A DNA stretch of 24,438 nucleotides. Source: an uncultured Oscillospiraceae bacterium (lineage in GTDB: Bacteria; Bacillota; Clostridia; Oscillospirales; Acutalibacteraceae). A program made the translations under genes and the position numbers. The notes beneath the pieces are model-generated. The model worked only from the letters and a program-made list of their open reading frames with translations, was not told the origin of the DNA and made no database searches. Below are positions 14,015 to 21,529 of this stretch, one piece after another (position 1 is the stretch's first letter; the number at the start of each line of letters is the position of its first letter). The DNA lies in NCBI GenBank assembly GCA_902489595.1, contig CABUAS010000017.1, positions 1 through 24,438 of the forward strand. The letters are read 5' to 3'.

Positions 14015-16564
14015 ATGACTAACGAAACGACTAAAACTCTGAACGGCGAATGGCTTTTCAGGCAGGCAGGCACGGGTGAATGGACGAAAGCCGTTGTGCC
14101 GGGATGTAATTTTCTTGACCTTATGAATAACGGCGATATTGATGACCCGTTTATCGGTCTTAACGAATCAAAGGTAAAATGGGTCGGCGAGACAGACTGG
14201 GAATACAAAAGAAATTTTACAATCGGCGAAGGCGACCTTGAGAGCGACGACATTATTTTAAACTGCAAAATGCTTGACACGATATGCGAGGTGCGAATCA
14301 ACGGATGGCTTTTGTTTGAGGGCAACAACTGTTTCTGCGCCTACAGCAAATCGGTTAAAGAACATCTGAAAACAGGTGAGAATGAAATTCACGTTTTGTT
14401 CCGCTCTCCTGTTAATTATGTAAGCGAAAAATACAAAAAAAGCCCGACCCCGATGAACTCAAACGGTCAGAACGGCATTGTTCACATCCGCAAACCGCAG
14501 TGCCATTTCGGCTGGGACTGGGGTCCTGTTTTGCCGTGCAGCGGAATTACAAAGGACATCGAGCTGCAATTTGTAAACGGCGGTAAAATTGATTACCTTA
14601 AAGTTGAACAAACGCTGACCGACGGCACGGCAGTCATAACGGCAGCCGCCGAAATCAGCGAATATTCGGATTTTGACTGCGAAATCACACTGACTGCGCC
14701 GAACGGCAAGAAGTCGAAAAAATCAGGCAGGCAAGCCGAATTTACGATTGAAAATCCGGAACTGTGGTGGACAAAAGAATTATCAGGCAAAGAAAAACAG
14801 CCGCTTTACACCGTTACCGCCACACTGCGCAAAAACAAAAAAGTTGTTGACACGGCAGAAAAGAAAATCGGCATCAGAACGATTGAGCTTAACCGTGAGC
14901 GTGATATGTGGGGTCAGAATTTTCAGTTCAGGCTCAACGGCATACCGCTGTTTATAAAGGGTGCAAACTACATTCCGCCCGACAGCTTTATTACACGTTT
15001 TGACAATGAAAGGCTTAATTATTTTCTTGACGCCGTTCAATTCTCAAATATGAATATGATTCGCATTTGGGGCGGCGGATATTACGAAAGCGATGAATTT
15101 TACAACGCCTGCGACGAGCGCGGTATTCTTATATGGCAGGATTTTCAGTTTGCCTGCCAGGCGTATCCGTTTTTTGACAATGAATTTCTTGACAATGTTA
15201 AAAATGAGGTTCAGTACAATGTAAAACGCCTCTGCCACCACCCATCGCTTGCAGTGTGGAACGGCAACAACGAGATTGAAGATATGCATATGGCGTGGGC
15301 ACATATGACGAAATATGTTGAATGGACGGAAAAGTTTTTCTGGCAGATTCTTGAACCTGAAATCAGAAAATATGACTCGCAGACGCCGTACACACAAGGC
15401 TCGCCTATCGGCATTGCGCACAACAAGGGCGTTTATTCGGACAACGTGGGTGACACCCACCTTTGGGGCGTATGGCACGGACTTCAGCCGATGACATATT
15501 ACCGAAAGAGAATGACACGCTTTTGCAGTGAATTTGGTTTTGAAAGCCTGCCTGATATAAAGGCGATTGAGCAGTTTGCCCAGCCGGGCGATTATGCGCT
15601 GAACAGCCCTGTTTTCACCGCTCATCAGAAATGTGACAGCGGCAACGACAAAATGGTTTACTACATTGCGTCACGCTTTAATCTGCCGAAAAAATTCAAG
15701 GATTACGTTTATCTTTCACAGGTTACGCAAAACGAATGTATTGCCGACGCTACCGAGCACTGGCGCAGAAATAAGGGCAGATGCAACGGTTCGATGTACT
15801 GGCAGTTCAACGACTGCTGGGGCGTATGCTCTTGGTCGAGCATTGACTACTACGGAAACTACAAGGCACTTCAGTACGGCGCAAGGCATTTTAATGCACC
15901 GCTTGCCGTTTCGATTGAGAATACCGATGAATATTTCAGAATTTTTGCGCTGAACGACCTTAAAGAAAAACAGACCTGCGAGGTTGAATACATTATTTTT
16001 GATTTTGAAAAGGGAGCACTTGAAAGCCACAGATCGCAGGTTGATATTGACCCTGTTGAAAACCTGCTGATTTACGATTTAAGAGCAGACGAAATCGACA
16101 GAATTTACGACAAAAAGCACACGGGACTTTGTGCAAGGCTTTATCAGAACGGCGAAATCATCAATCAGAAGGTTATACTTTTTGACAAAGAAAAAAAGCT
16201 TAACCTGCCAAAGGCTAAGCTGAAAACGACGATTGAAATTGAAGAAAACCGCCTTAAGCTTACGATTAAAGCAGACAAATTTGCGAGGCTTGTCAAAGCT
16301 GAAAGCAGCAAATCCACCCTGCCGTTTTCAGATAATTTCTTTGATATTCTGCCGAATGAAAAAAAGGTTATCACAATTTGTGCAGATAAAAATATGACAC
16401 TGCGTGAACTTGCCGAAAGTATTAAGGTTTACAGCCTCTGCAACATAAAGCCCGATAAGGATTTTATTCGCAACAAGTGGAGCAGAATTAAGGTTTATCT
16501 GTCGCCTATTAATATAGGCAATGCCGTTCACCACGGCAAATTGGCTAAAGATGTGGAGTTATAA
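14015..16564 (+). CDS. GH2-family beta-mannosidase
   Basis: 849 residues; start supported by GAGAGGT 8 nt upstream. No signal peptide, so cytoplasmic. Layout typical of GH2 mannosidases: N-terminal sugar-binding jelly roll (1-180, with KWVGETDWEYKRNF and CHFGWDWGPVLPCSG, the latter characteristic of beta-mannosidases), immunoglobulin-like sandwich (about 190-290), TIM barrel (about 295-600), then C-terminal beta domains. The acid/base is Glu420 in WNGNNE and the nucleophile Glu506 in CSEFGFES. It releases beta-mannose from the ends of imported manno-oligosaccharides or N-glycan cores. It is transcribed alone from its own promoter and closed by a repeat-borne terminator. No transporter or mannanase lies nearby. 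Confidence 0.92.
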   Translation: MTNETTKTLNGEWLFRQAGTGEWTKAVVPGCNFLDLMNNGDIDDPFIGLNESKVKWVGETDWEYKRNFTIGEGDLESDDIILNCKMLDTICEVRINGWLLFEGNNCFCAYSKSVKEHLKTGENEIHVLFRSPVNYVSEKYKKSPTPMNSNGQNGIVHIRKPQCHFGWDWGPVLPCSGITKDIELQFVNGGKIDYLKVEQTLTDGTAVITAAAEISEYSDFDCEITLTAPNGKKSKKSGRQAEFTIENPELWWTKELSGKEKQPLYTVTATLRKNKKVVDTAEKKIGIRTIELNRERDMWGQNFQFRLNGIPLFIKGANYIPPDSFITRFDNERLNYFLDAVQFSNMNMIRIWGGGYYESDEFYNACDERGILIWQDFQFACQAYPFFDNEFLDNVKNEVQYNVKRLCHHPSLAVWNGNNEIEDMHMAWAHMTKYVEWTEKFFWQILEPEIRKYDSQTPYTQGSPIGIAHNKGVYSDNVGDTHLWGVWHGLQPMTYYRKRMTRFCSEFGFESLPDIKAIEQFAQPGDYALNSPVFTAHQKCDSGNDKMVYYIASRFNLPKKFKDYVYLSQVTQNECIADATEHWRRNKGRCNGSMYWQFNDCWGVCSWSSIDYYGNYKALQYGARHFNAPLAVSIENTDEYFRIFALNDLKEKQTCEVEYIIFDFEKGALESHRSQVDIDPVENLLIYDLRADEIDRIYDKKHTGLCARLYQNGEIINQKVILFDKEKKLNLPKAKLKTTIEIEENRLKLTIKADKFARLVKAESSKSTLPFSDNFFDILPNEKKVITICADKNMTLRELAESIKVYSLCNIKPDKDFIRNKWSRIKVYLSPINIGNAVHHGKLAKDVEL

Positions 16565-16575
16565 ACACCATTTCA

Positions 16576-16684
16576 GTCCCCCTTATCAAAGGGGGAAACG
16601 GTTGTTTGCAACCGAGGGGGATTCAAAAAATAAATCCCTCCGCCTCGTACCTCGGCACCTCCCTTTAGCAAGGGAGGCTTTTTA
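16576..16684 (+). repeat. Dispersed ~110-bp palindromic repeat, copy 1
   Basis: Starts GTCCCCCTTATCAAAGGGGG, contains CGGTTGTTTGCAACCG (perfect 6-bp hairpin) and GAGGGGGATT, and ends with the arms of a terminator. The first 50 bp are almost identical to the copy at 17948. The ends (GTCCCCCTT and AAGGGAGGC) are imperfect inverted repeats, as in MITE-like elements. Confidence 0.85.
16658..16683 (+). terminator. Repeat-borne terminator of the beta-mannosidase gene
   Basis: CCTCCCTT, short loop, AAGGGAGG, then CTTTTT. It forms the right end of the dispersed repeat, so the mobile repeat apparently supplies the gene's terminator. Confidence 0.8.
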
Positions 16685-16710
16685 TTGGTTCGATTCCCTA
16701 ATTATAAAAT

Positions 16711-16740
16711 AAAAAGCAATCGCAAATGCGATTGCTTTTT
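16711..16740. terminator. Bidirectional terminator-like hairpin
   Basis: AAAAAGCAATCGCA and its complement with flanking A and T runs. On the - strand it directly follows the duplicated tRNA-Glu 3' end at 16742-16763, in the same arrangement as the terminator behind the real tRNA-Glu. Confidence 0.75.
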
Positions 16741-16741
16741 A

Positions 16742-16922
16742 TTTGGTGACCCGGACGGGAATCTCTTCTCATCTATCGAAAGGTCCACCGGACCTTTCTC
16801 CCAAATTTTCCCGGCACTTTCGTGCACGAAAAATTTGGAGTTCGTTTCGATTCCCTATTGATAATAAAAAAACAACAGCCGCAGAAGCGACTGTTGTTTT
16901 TTTGGTGACCCGGACGGGAATC
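16742..16922. repeat. 22-bp direct repeats of the tRNA-Glu 3' end enclosing nested hairpins
   Basis: Bases 16742-16763 and 16901-16922 are identical; the second is the CCA end plus acceptor and T-stem of tRNA-Glu. The 137 bp between hold GGGAATC/GATTCCC inverted ends (16757-16763 and 16849-16855), a perfect 9-bp hairpin (16778-16798), a longer imperfect hairpin with a GAAA-type loop (16798-16840) and the tRNA-Glu terminator. No coding gene is credible here. Confidence 0.8.
16866..16903 (-). terminator. Terminator of tRNA-Glu
   Basis: AACAACAG, CGC, loop, GCG, CTGTTGTT with A and T runs on both sides, directly after the CCA end on the - strand. Confidence 0.85.
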
Positions 16923-16977
16923 GAACCCGTGTTACCGCCGTGAAAGGGCGGTGTCTTAACCGCTTGACCACCGGGCC
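16903..16977 (-). tRNA. tRNA-Glu(TTC)
   Basis: 75 nt with encoded CCA. Acceptor GGCCCGG/CCGGGTC, anticodon arm CCGCC-CTTTCAC-GGCGG giving TTC, T-arm CGGGTTCGATTCCCG. Read from the same promoter as tRNA-Met, 2 nt after its end. Confidence 0.95.
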
Positions 16978-16979
16978 GT

Positions 16980-17056
16980 TGGTGGCTTTAACTGGATTCG
17001 AACCAGTGACACTGCGGGTATGAACCGCATGCTCTAGCCAACTGAGCTATAAAGCC
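16980..17056 (-). tRNA. tRNA-Met(CAT), elongator type
   Basis: 77 nt with encoded CCA. Acceptor GGCTTTA/TAAAGCC, anticodon arm TGCGG-TTCATAC-CCGCA, T-arm CTGGTTCGAATCCAG. It lacks the three consecutive G-C pairs of initiator tRNA and has a fully paired acceptor end, so elongator Met is favoured; a lysidine-modified Ile tRNA cannot be fully excluded. Confidence 0.9.
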
Positions 17057-17089
17057 GAATTTATCACTTGGCTCAACCAAGCAAGGTAG

Positions 17090-17118
17090 ATTATATTATA
17101 TAAAAACAAATTTGTCAA
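17090..17118 (-). promoter_or_regulatory. Consensus sigma-A promoter of the tRNA-Met/tRNA-Glu operon
   Basis: On the - strand TTGACA, exactly 17 nt, TATAAT: a full consensus match, as expected for stable RNA. It is divergent from the lexA promoter. Confidence 0.9.
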
Positions 17119-17147
17119 CACTTTTTTTAAAAAACTGTTTTTCAGAT

Positions 17148-17161
17148 AGTACATATGTTTG
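17148..17161. promoter_or_regulatory. LexA operator (SOS box) of lexA
   Basis: AGTACATATGTTTG matches the Firmicutes LexA consensus CGAACATATGTTCG at 11 of 14 positions and overlaps the lexA -35 element, predicting autorepression relieved by DNA damage. Confidence 0.75.
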
Positions 17162-17187
17162 ACTTTTCGTTCTGTATGTGATATGAT
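17159..17187 (+). promoter_or_regulatory. Promoter of lexA
   Basis: TTGACT (17159-17164), 17-nt spacer, TATGAT (17182-17187), about 40 nt before the start codon, with the -35 covered by the SOS box. Confidence 0.8.
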
Positions 17188-17229
17188 GATTATGGAATTT
17201 CACTAAAATTTAACTTAGGGGTGCTGATT

Positions 17230-17820
17230 ATGGAAAAAATCAACCGTACACAGAAAAAAGTTTTCGAGTATATCAAAGAGGTTATCGGCGACAAGGGCAT
17301 TGCTCCGTCTGTTCGTGAAATCGGTGAGGCAGTGGGGCTTCGCTCAACATCTACCGTGCAGTATAACCTCAATGCGCTTGAAAGAGCGGGATATATTGAG
17401 CGTGACCCGAATCTGAAAAGAACAATACGCATTGCAGGCTCTAACCTGCGCACTACACCTGTTCCCCTTGTGGGCACGGTTACGGCAGGCGTGCCTATTT
17501 TAGCGCAGGAGCAGATTGAGGAATACATTCCTGTTGCAATGAGAAAATCGGGCAATTATTTTGCGCTTCACGTAAAGGGCAATTCTATGATTAACGCCCA
17601 TATCTGTGACGGCGATATTGTTATAATCGAGCAGACCCCTGTTGCCGAAAACGGCGACATTGTTGTAGCACTGATTGAGGACGAGGCAACCGTTAAAAGA
17701 TTTTACAAAGAAAACGGTCACTTCCGCCTGCAGCCTGAAAATGACGAATTTGAGCCGATTATTGTTGACGAACTTTCCCTTCTCGGCAAGGTTGCCACGG
17801 TAATAAGGAATTATGATTGA
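17230..17820 (+). CDS. lexA: LexA repressor of the SOS response
   Basis: 196 residues. ATG 17230 is chosen over the in-frame GTG 17221 because TTAGGGG sits at the right distance from the ATG and directly abuts the GTG. The N-terminal winged helix (1-70, SVREIGEAVGLRSTSTVQYNL) binds SOS boxes; the C-terminal S24 peptidase-like domain has the self-cleavage site Ala86-Gly87 (TVTAGVP), Ser119 (GNSM) and Lys156 (ATVKRF). RecA filaments trigger self-cleavage after DNA damage, derepressing repair genes. It is monocistronic, with its own operator upstream; no other SOS gene is adjacent. Confidence 0.96.
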   Translation: MEKINRTQKKVFEYIKEVIGDKGIAPSVREIGEAVGLRSTSTVQYNLNALERAGYIERDPNLKRTIRIAGSNLRTTPVPLVGTVTAGVPILAQEQIEEYIPVAMRKSGNYFALHVKGNSMINAHICDGDIVIIEQTPVAENGDIVVALIEDEATVKRFYKENGHFRLQPENDEFEPIIVDELSLLGKVATVIRNYD

Positions 17821-17872
17821 TACAGGCAGTTCAGCCCGTTTATCAAAGTCAATATTATTAATAATCTGTTTA

Positions 17873-17901
17873 TTGTATATTGTATACATTTATGTTATAA
17901 T
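17873..17901 (+). promoter_or_regulatory. Candidate promoter upstream of the Mrp gene
   Basis: TTGTAT (17873-17878), 17-nt spacer, TATAAT (17896-17901). The dispersed repeat at 17948-18064 lies between it and the gene and would be transcribed as leader. Confidence 0.5.
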
Positions 17902-17947
17902 TATTGATTGATTTGTGACATAATATAATTGTAATTAATAATAAACT

Positions 17948-18064
17948 GTCCCCCTTGTTAAAGGGGGAAACGGTTGTTTGCAACCGAGGGGGATTTAAAA
18001 TAATCGCAATGAATCCCTCCACCACCTTCGGTGGTCCCCCTCCCTTTTACAAGGGAGGCTTTTA
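17948..18064 (+). repeat. Dispersed ~115-bp palindromic repeat, copy 2
   Basis: Same start (GTCCCCCTTGTTAAAGGGGG), same inner CGGTTG/CAACCG hairpin, and the same CCTCCCTT/AAGGGAGG right end as copy 1; the middle differs by an extra stretch and a CCACC/GGTGG hairpin. It ends 18 nt before the Mrp start codon, so its terminal hairpin could act as a weak terminator or leader structure. Confidence 0.85.
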
Positions 18065-18082
18065 CAACCAGGAGGAATATAT

Positions 18083-18901
18083 ATGAGCGAATGTAATCAC
18101 GACTGTTCAAGCTGTAAATCAAAATGTGAAAAGCCCGACCCGAAAAGCTTTCTTAAACCGATGAACAAATATTCAAATATCAAAAACATTATCGGCGTTG
18201 TTTCGGGCAAGGGCGGAGTTGGCAAAAGCCTTGTTACAAGCCTGCTTGCATCAAAATCTGCGGCGGCAGGGCTGAAGGTCGGCATACTTGACGCCGATGT
18301 TACAGGCCCGTCAATTCCTAAATCTTTCGGAGTTCACAAAAGAGCAATGCAGGATGACGAATGCCTGCTGCCTAACGTTACAGAAAACGGCGTAAAAATT
18401 ATGAGCATCAACCTGCTGCTTGAAGACGAAAACCAGCCTGTTATCTGGCGCGGTCCTGTTATCAGCGGCGTTATTGAGCAGTTCTGGAGCGATGTGCGCT
18501 GGGGCGAACTGGACTACCTTTTTGTAGATATGCCGCCGGGAACGGGCGATGTTGCACTGACTGTTTTTCAGAGCCTGCCGATAAGCGGAATCGTTATCGT
18601 TTCCACACCGCAGGATCTTGTTAAAATGATTGTAAACAAAGCATTCAATATGGCAAAAATGATGAATGTGCCTGTGCTCGGCTTAATTGAAAATATGAGT
18701 TACTATACCTGCCCCGACTGCGGCAGGAAAATTGAAATTTTCGGCAAATCGCAGATTGATGAAACGGCTATGGAGCTCGGTGTGCCCGTACTGGCAAAAC
18801 TGCCGATTAACCCCGAAATCAACCGACTTGTTGACAGCGGTAAGGTGTATGAGGCAGAATGCACGGAACTTGATAAATTTGTAAAAATTTTGGGTAAATA
18901 A
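18083..18901 (+). CDS. mrp: Mrp/NBP35-family Fe-S cluster carrier ATPase
   Basis: 272 residues, start supported by CAGGAGG 8 nt upstream. A deviant Walker A (SGKGGVGKS, residues 41-49) with its signature lysine marks the MinD/Mrp class; DADVTGPSIPK and VDMPPGTGD are the switch motifs. The CPDC motif (Cys210, Cys213) bridges a 4Fe-4S cluster at the dimer interface. The N-terminus adds a cysteine cluster (CNHDCSSCKSKC, residues 4-15), as in NBP35-like and many clostridial Mrp proteins. It assembles and delivers Fe-S clusters to apoproteins in the cytoplasm. A 29-bp palindrome follows the gene. Confidence 0.93.
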   Translation: MSECNHDCSSCKSKCEKPDPKSFLKPMNKYSNIKNIIGVVSGKGGVGKSLVTSLLASKSAAAGLKVGILDADVTGPSIPKSFGVHKRAMQDDECLLPNVTENGVKIMSINLLLEDENQPVIWRGPVISGVIEQFWSDVRWGELDYLFVDMPPGTGDVALTVFQSLPISGIVIVSTPQDLVKMIVNKAFNMAKMMNVPVLGLIENMSYYTCPDCGRKIEIFGKSQIDETAMELGVPVLAKLPINPEINRLVDSGKVYEAECTELDKFVKILGK

Positions 18902-18917
18902 CTATATAAAACAATAT

Positions 18918-18946
18918 GCGGTGCGTCGAGGACGCCGCACCCTACG
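18918..18946 (-). repeat. 29-bp palindromic repeat, intergenic
   Basis: On the - strand it starts CGTAGGGTGCGG and ends CGACGCACCGC, the same layout and length as the coding copies in Rhs module B. Its outer flank ATAACATTTT (+ strand) is shared with the copy at 21423-21451. Confidence 0.85.
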
Positions 18947-19052
18947 ATAACATTTTCACCAATAACGCAATATAACAAAAATTAATTGATTAGTGGATTT
19001 TTGCCAATAACGACGCATATCACAAAAAAACACAATCAAAAGGAGAATGTAT

Positions 19053-19544
19053 ATGCCGAAACGAACAGACTATATTTCCTGGGATGAATATTTTATGGGC
19101 GTTGCTTTGCTTTCGTCCATGCGCAGCAAAGACCCGAGCACTCAGGTTGGTGCATGTATTGTAAATGATGAAAACAAAATAATCGGCGTTGGCTACAACG
19201 GCTTTCCGAAAGGCTGTTCAGACGATGAATTCCCGTGGGAGCGGAGCGGCGAACAAAACCTTACCAAATATCCTTATGTGTGCCACGCAGAACTCAATGC
19301 CATTCTTAATTCAAATGCAAATGTTAAAGGCTCTCGCATTTATGTAGCGCTTTTCCCCTGCAACGAATGTGCAAAATCAATTATTCAGGCAGGCATTAAA
19401 GAGGTTATTTACATAAGCGACAAATATGCTGAAACAGACGGTACAAAGGCAAGCCGCCGAATGCTTGAAACGGCAGGAGTGCGCCTTACCCCGTTTAAGA
19501 GTGACAAAAAAATCGAAATTGATTTTGACTGTGAGAAAATATAA
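19053..19544 (+). CDS. dCMP deaminase (cytidine/deoxycytidylate deaminase family)
   Basis: 163 residues. ATG 19053 is chosen over ATG 19047 because AGGAG (19041-19045) leaves a 7-nt spacer. Zinc site: His78 and catalytic Glu80 in CHAELNAIL, Cys103 and Cys106 in PCNEC, the standard motifs of the ComEB/dCMP deaminase family. It converts dCMP to dUMP, feeding thymidylate synthesis. Its stop overlaps the next start (TAATG), so it leads a translationally coupled cluster with the HAD phosphatase and probably the anchored protein that follows. Confidence 0.93.
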   Translation: MPKRTDYISWDEYFMGVALLSSMRSKDPSTQVGACIVNDENKIIGVGYNGFPKGCSDDEFPWERSGEQNLTKYPYVCHAELNAILNSNANVKGSRIYVALFPCNECAKSIIQAGIKEVIYISDKYAETDGTKASRRMLETAGVRLTPFKSDKKIEIDFDCEKI

Positions 19545-20134
19545 TGCAGATTGATATTTATGATTTTGACAAAACTATTGTGCCGTTTGACAGCGGTTCG
19601 CTTTTCTGCTTTTACTGCCTTGTTCATTACCCGTGGGTAATAATCTGCCTGCCCGTAATTTTAATTGCAGGAATTTTGATGCTGTGCCGCATAATCAGTT
19701 TTACAAATTTTAAAAAAACATGCTTTATGTTTGTGCCGCTTATTCCGCTTGAAAAGGCAGTTAAGGGTTTCTGGGACAGGCACGAAAAAGAAACACACAA
19801 ATGGTTTTTTGAGCGAAAAAGACCGTGTGTCGTTATAAGTGCATCACCCGATTTTCTGCTTGAGGAAATTGCAAAAAGACTTGATTTTGACTATCTTATC
19901 TGCACCCGTCACAGCAGAAAAACAGGCGTAATTATAGGCGAAAACTGCCGTGACGGCGAAAAAGTGCGCCGCCTTTTTGAAAAATTCAGCGAAAAAGAAA
20001 TTGAAATTGTTGATGTTTATTCGGATTCCTTAAAGCACGACAAGCCTATTTTTTCACTCGCAGGCGGTCAGTGCTATAATGTTGTAAACGGCGAACCGAA
20101 ACCGTTTGATTTTAATAAAGTTTACGGAGAATAA
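19544..20134 (+). CDS. HAD-IB-type phosphatase with a hydrophobic insert
   Basis: 196 residues, overlapping the deaminase stop by one base. HAD motifs are complete: nucleophile Asp7 and acid/base Asp9 (YDFDKT), motif II Ser99 (ISASPDF), motif III/IV near VYSDSLKHDKP with Asp161. This pattern suits phosphoserine-phosphatase-like HAD-IB enzymes. Residues about 29-53 (YPWVIICLPVILIAGILMLCRII) form a strongly hydrophobic stretch where the cap should be, implying membrane association; substrates could be lipid or isoprenoid phosphates, but that is inference. Coupling to dCMP deaminase might instead hint at nucleotide metabolism. Confidence 0.85.
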   Translation: MQIDIYDFDKTIVPFDSGSLFCFYCLVHYPWVIICLPVILIAGILMLCRIISFTNFKKTCFMFVPLIPLEKAVKGFWDRHEKETHKWFFERKRPCVVISASPDFLLEEIAKRLDFDYLICTRHSRKTGVIIGENCRDGEKVRRLFEKFSEKEIEIVDVYSDSLKHDKPIFSLAGGQCYNVVNGEPKPFDFNKVYGE

Positions 20135-20137
20135 CCT

Positions 20138-21415
20138 ATGAAAAAATCAACTATAATAGTTTTATCAGTTGTGTTTGCAGTGCTTTTTGCGGGCTTCAGC
20201 TTTTTTTACAGCAAGGTTTACAAACCGGCGCACGAAAAGCAGGAAACAAGCACAATGTACCTTGCCGAAAATATGGAGCGCACAAAAACGGGCAAAAGGG
20301 TTTTGCTTGCCGAACTGCCTGAACAGGACTTTCAGCTTTATCAGGACGGCGATTATACTATTCTTGTTCACGGCGGTCAGGAAACAGAATTTGACAACTG
20401 GAGCAGAAGAATTGCCAACGAAGAGCCGAAAATGTACTATTTTGATTTTGACGGCGACGGAACTGAGGAACTTATTGTAAGGGCGCTTGAAAATATTGAA
20501 AAAGACACAGAGCAAAAACAGTATGTAATTTATGTGCTCTTTATTCAGTCTGACGAAAACGGGCAGTACAGTTACTCCGTAACAACAATCAACAGTGAAA
20601 CATGGAACTCACTTTTCACCGAGGCGCTTAAATGTGAGACAACACAGCCGATACTCAACAAAAAACGCATTCAGTATGCTATGCAGGGCATTGATCTGCC
20701 CATAAATTATGACCCTGCTACAGGCATTTCTTCCGACACGAGAGTGTGGTATATTAAAGCGCTTTCAGACGGGAATAATAATTATTACACACTGCAAAGC
20801 TGGTATCTGAGCACGCCTTATGTTGATGTTGACGCTGAAAACAACCGGGTGAGCGTGAGGGTAAATTATTATATAACATATAACGAAACAGAAGAAGTTC
20901 AGCTCGGCGGTGTAATGACGGGCGGAATTACCATTCAAAACGGCGACATTTCAATCGCCCAGAAAAGCGTATTTTTCAACGCTCTTGACGAATACAAAGT
21001 TACATCACTGCAAACTTTTGAAAAAGAAGACTGGTCTTACACATTTAATAATGACGACAGGACTCTGCCTGCCGACAAAACAATAAAAAGCACTGCTTTC
21101 AGGTGCAATATGCAGGAACAGACAAACGAAAGAACGATTTTTTCAGGCACAAATGACGAGGCAAAAGCGATTGAAAAAATTGTTGTTACAAAAAATGAAA
21201 TGAAATTATATGCAAAATCGGGCTGTTCTTTTTCAGCCGACCCGATAAACGCCCTTAAATATTCAGTTGCGGTAAAAGTCGGCGTAATTGATACGGATAT
21301 TACACTTTCTGCCTCGGTAGGCACTGAAAACGGCATATCTGTGCTGACTTTCGTGCTTGACAAAAATTACCCGATGGACGAATTGAAAGCCTTTATCGTC
21401 AAAATCGGGCAATAA
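20138..21415 (+). CDS. Anchored extracytoplasmic protein of unknown function
   Basis: 425 residues starting 3 nt after the HAD gene, with a GGAGAA site. Residues 4-25 form an uncleaved-looking signal anchor (IIVLSVVFAVLFAGFSFFY); the rest is extracytoplasmic. DFDGDGTEE (103-111) is a calcium-binding loop of the dockerin/FG-GAP type. The remainder is beta-rich with no recognised enzyme motif. It looks like a lineage-specific surface protein. Operon position with deaminase and phosphatase does not explain its role. Confidence 0.75.
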   Translation: MKKSTIIVLSVVFAVLFAGFSFFYSKVYKPAHEKQETSTMYLAENMERTKTGKRVLLAELPEQDFQLYQDGDYTILVHGGQETEFDNWSRRIANEEPKMYYFDFDGDGTEELIVRALENIEKDTEQKQYVIYVLFIQSDENGQYSYSVTTINSETWNSLFTEALKCETTQPILNKKRIQYAMQGIDLPINYDPATGISSDTRVWYIKALSDGNNNYYTLQSWYLSTPYVDVDAENNRVSVRVNYYITYNETEEVQLGGVMTGGITIQNGDISIAQKSVFFNALDEYKVTSLQTFEKEDWSYTFNNDDRTLPADKTIKSTAFRCNMQEQTNERTIFSGTNDEAKAIEKIVVTKNEMKLYAKSGCSFSADPINALKYSVAVKVGVIDTDITLSASVGTENGISVLTFVLDKNYPMDELKAFIVKIGQ

Positions 21416-21422
21416 ACGATAA

Positions 21423-21451
21423 ACGGGCGGATGAGGGTATCCGCCCCTACG
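21423..21451 (-). repeat. 29-bp palindromic repeat, intergenic
   Basis: On the - strand CGTAGGGGCGGAT...ATCCGCCCGT, same length as the coding copies. It begins 7 nt after the preceding stop codon and may serve as a transcript-end hairpin. Confidence 0.85.
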
Positions 21452-21468
21452 ATAACATTTTTGCAGCA

Positions 21469-21497
21469 CTGTAGAGGTCGGCGTCCCGACAACCCGT
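21469..21497 (+). repeat. Diverged 29-bp palindromic repeat, intergenic
   Basis: Starts CTGTAGAGGTCGG and ends CGACAACCCGT. GTCGG pairs with CCGAC. It is the most diverged copy, 18 nt from the one at 21423 and in opposite orientation. Confidence 0.6.
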
Positions 21498-21529
21498 TAT
21501 AACAACGCAATCAAAAAAGGAGGATTACA

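Noticed and set aside
15044..15625. 193-codon frame on the - strand inside the beta-mannosidase gene
   Set aside because: Antisense shadow of a well-supported enzyme; no ribosome binding site or homology.
16743..16943. Open frame starting MVTRTGIS and ending VTRTGIEPVLPP
   Set aside because: It reads across the complement of the tRNA-Glu gene, its terminator and the duplicated tRNA end; this peptide is a common tRNA artefact.
16980..17056. tRNA(CAT) as initiator tRNA
   Set aside because: The anticodon stem lacks the three consecutive G-C pairs, and the first acceptor pair is matched.
17221..17229. GTG 17221 as the lexA start
   Set aside because: It abuts the AGGGG site with no spacer, whereas ATG 17230 is correctly spaced and matches the family N-terminus.
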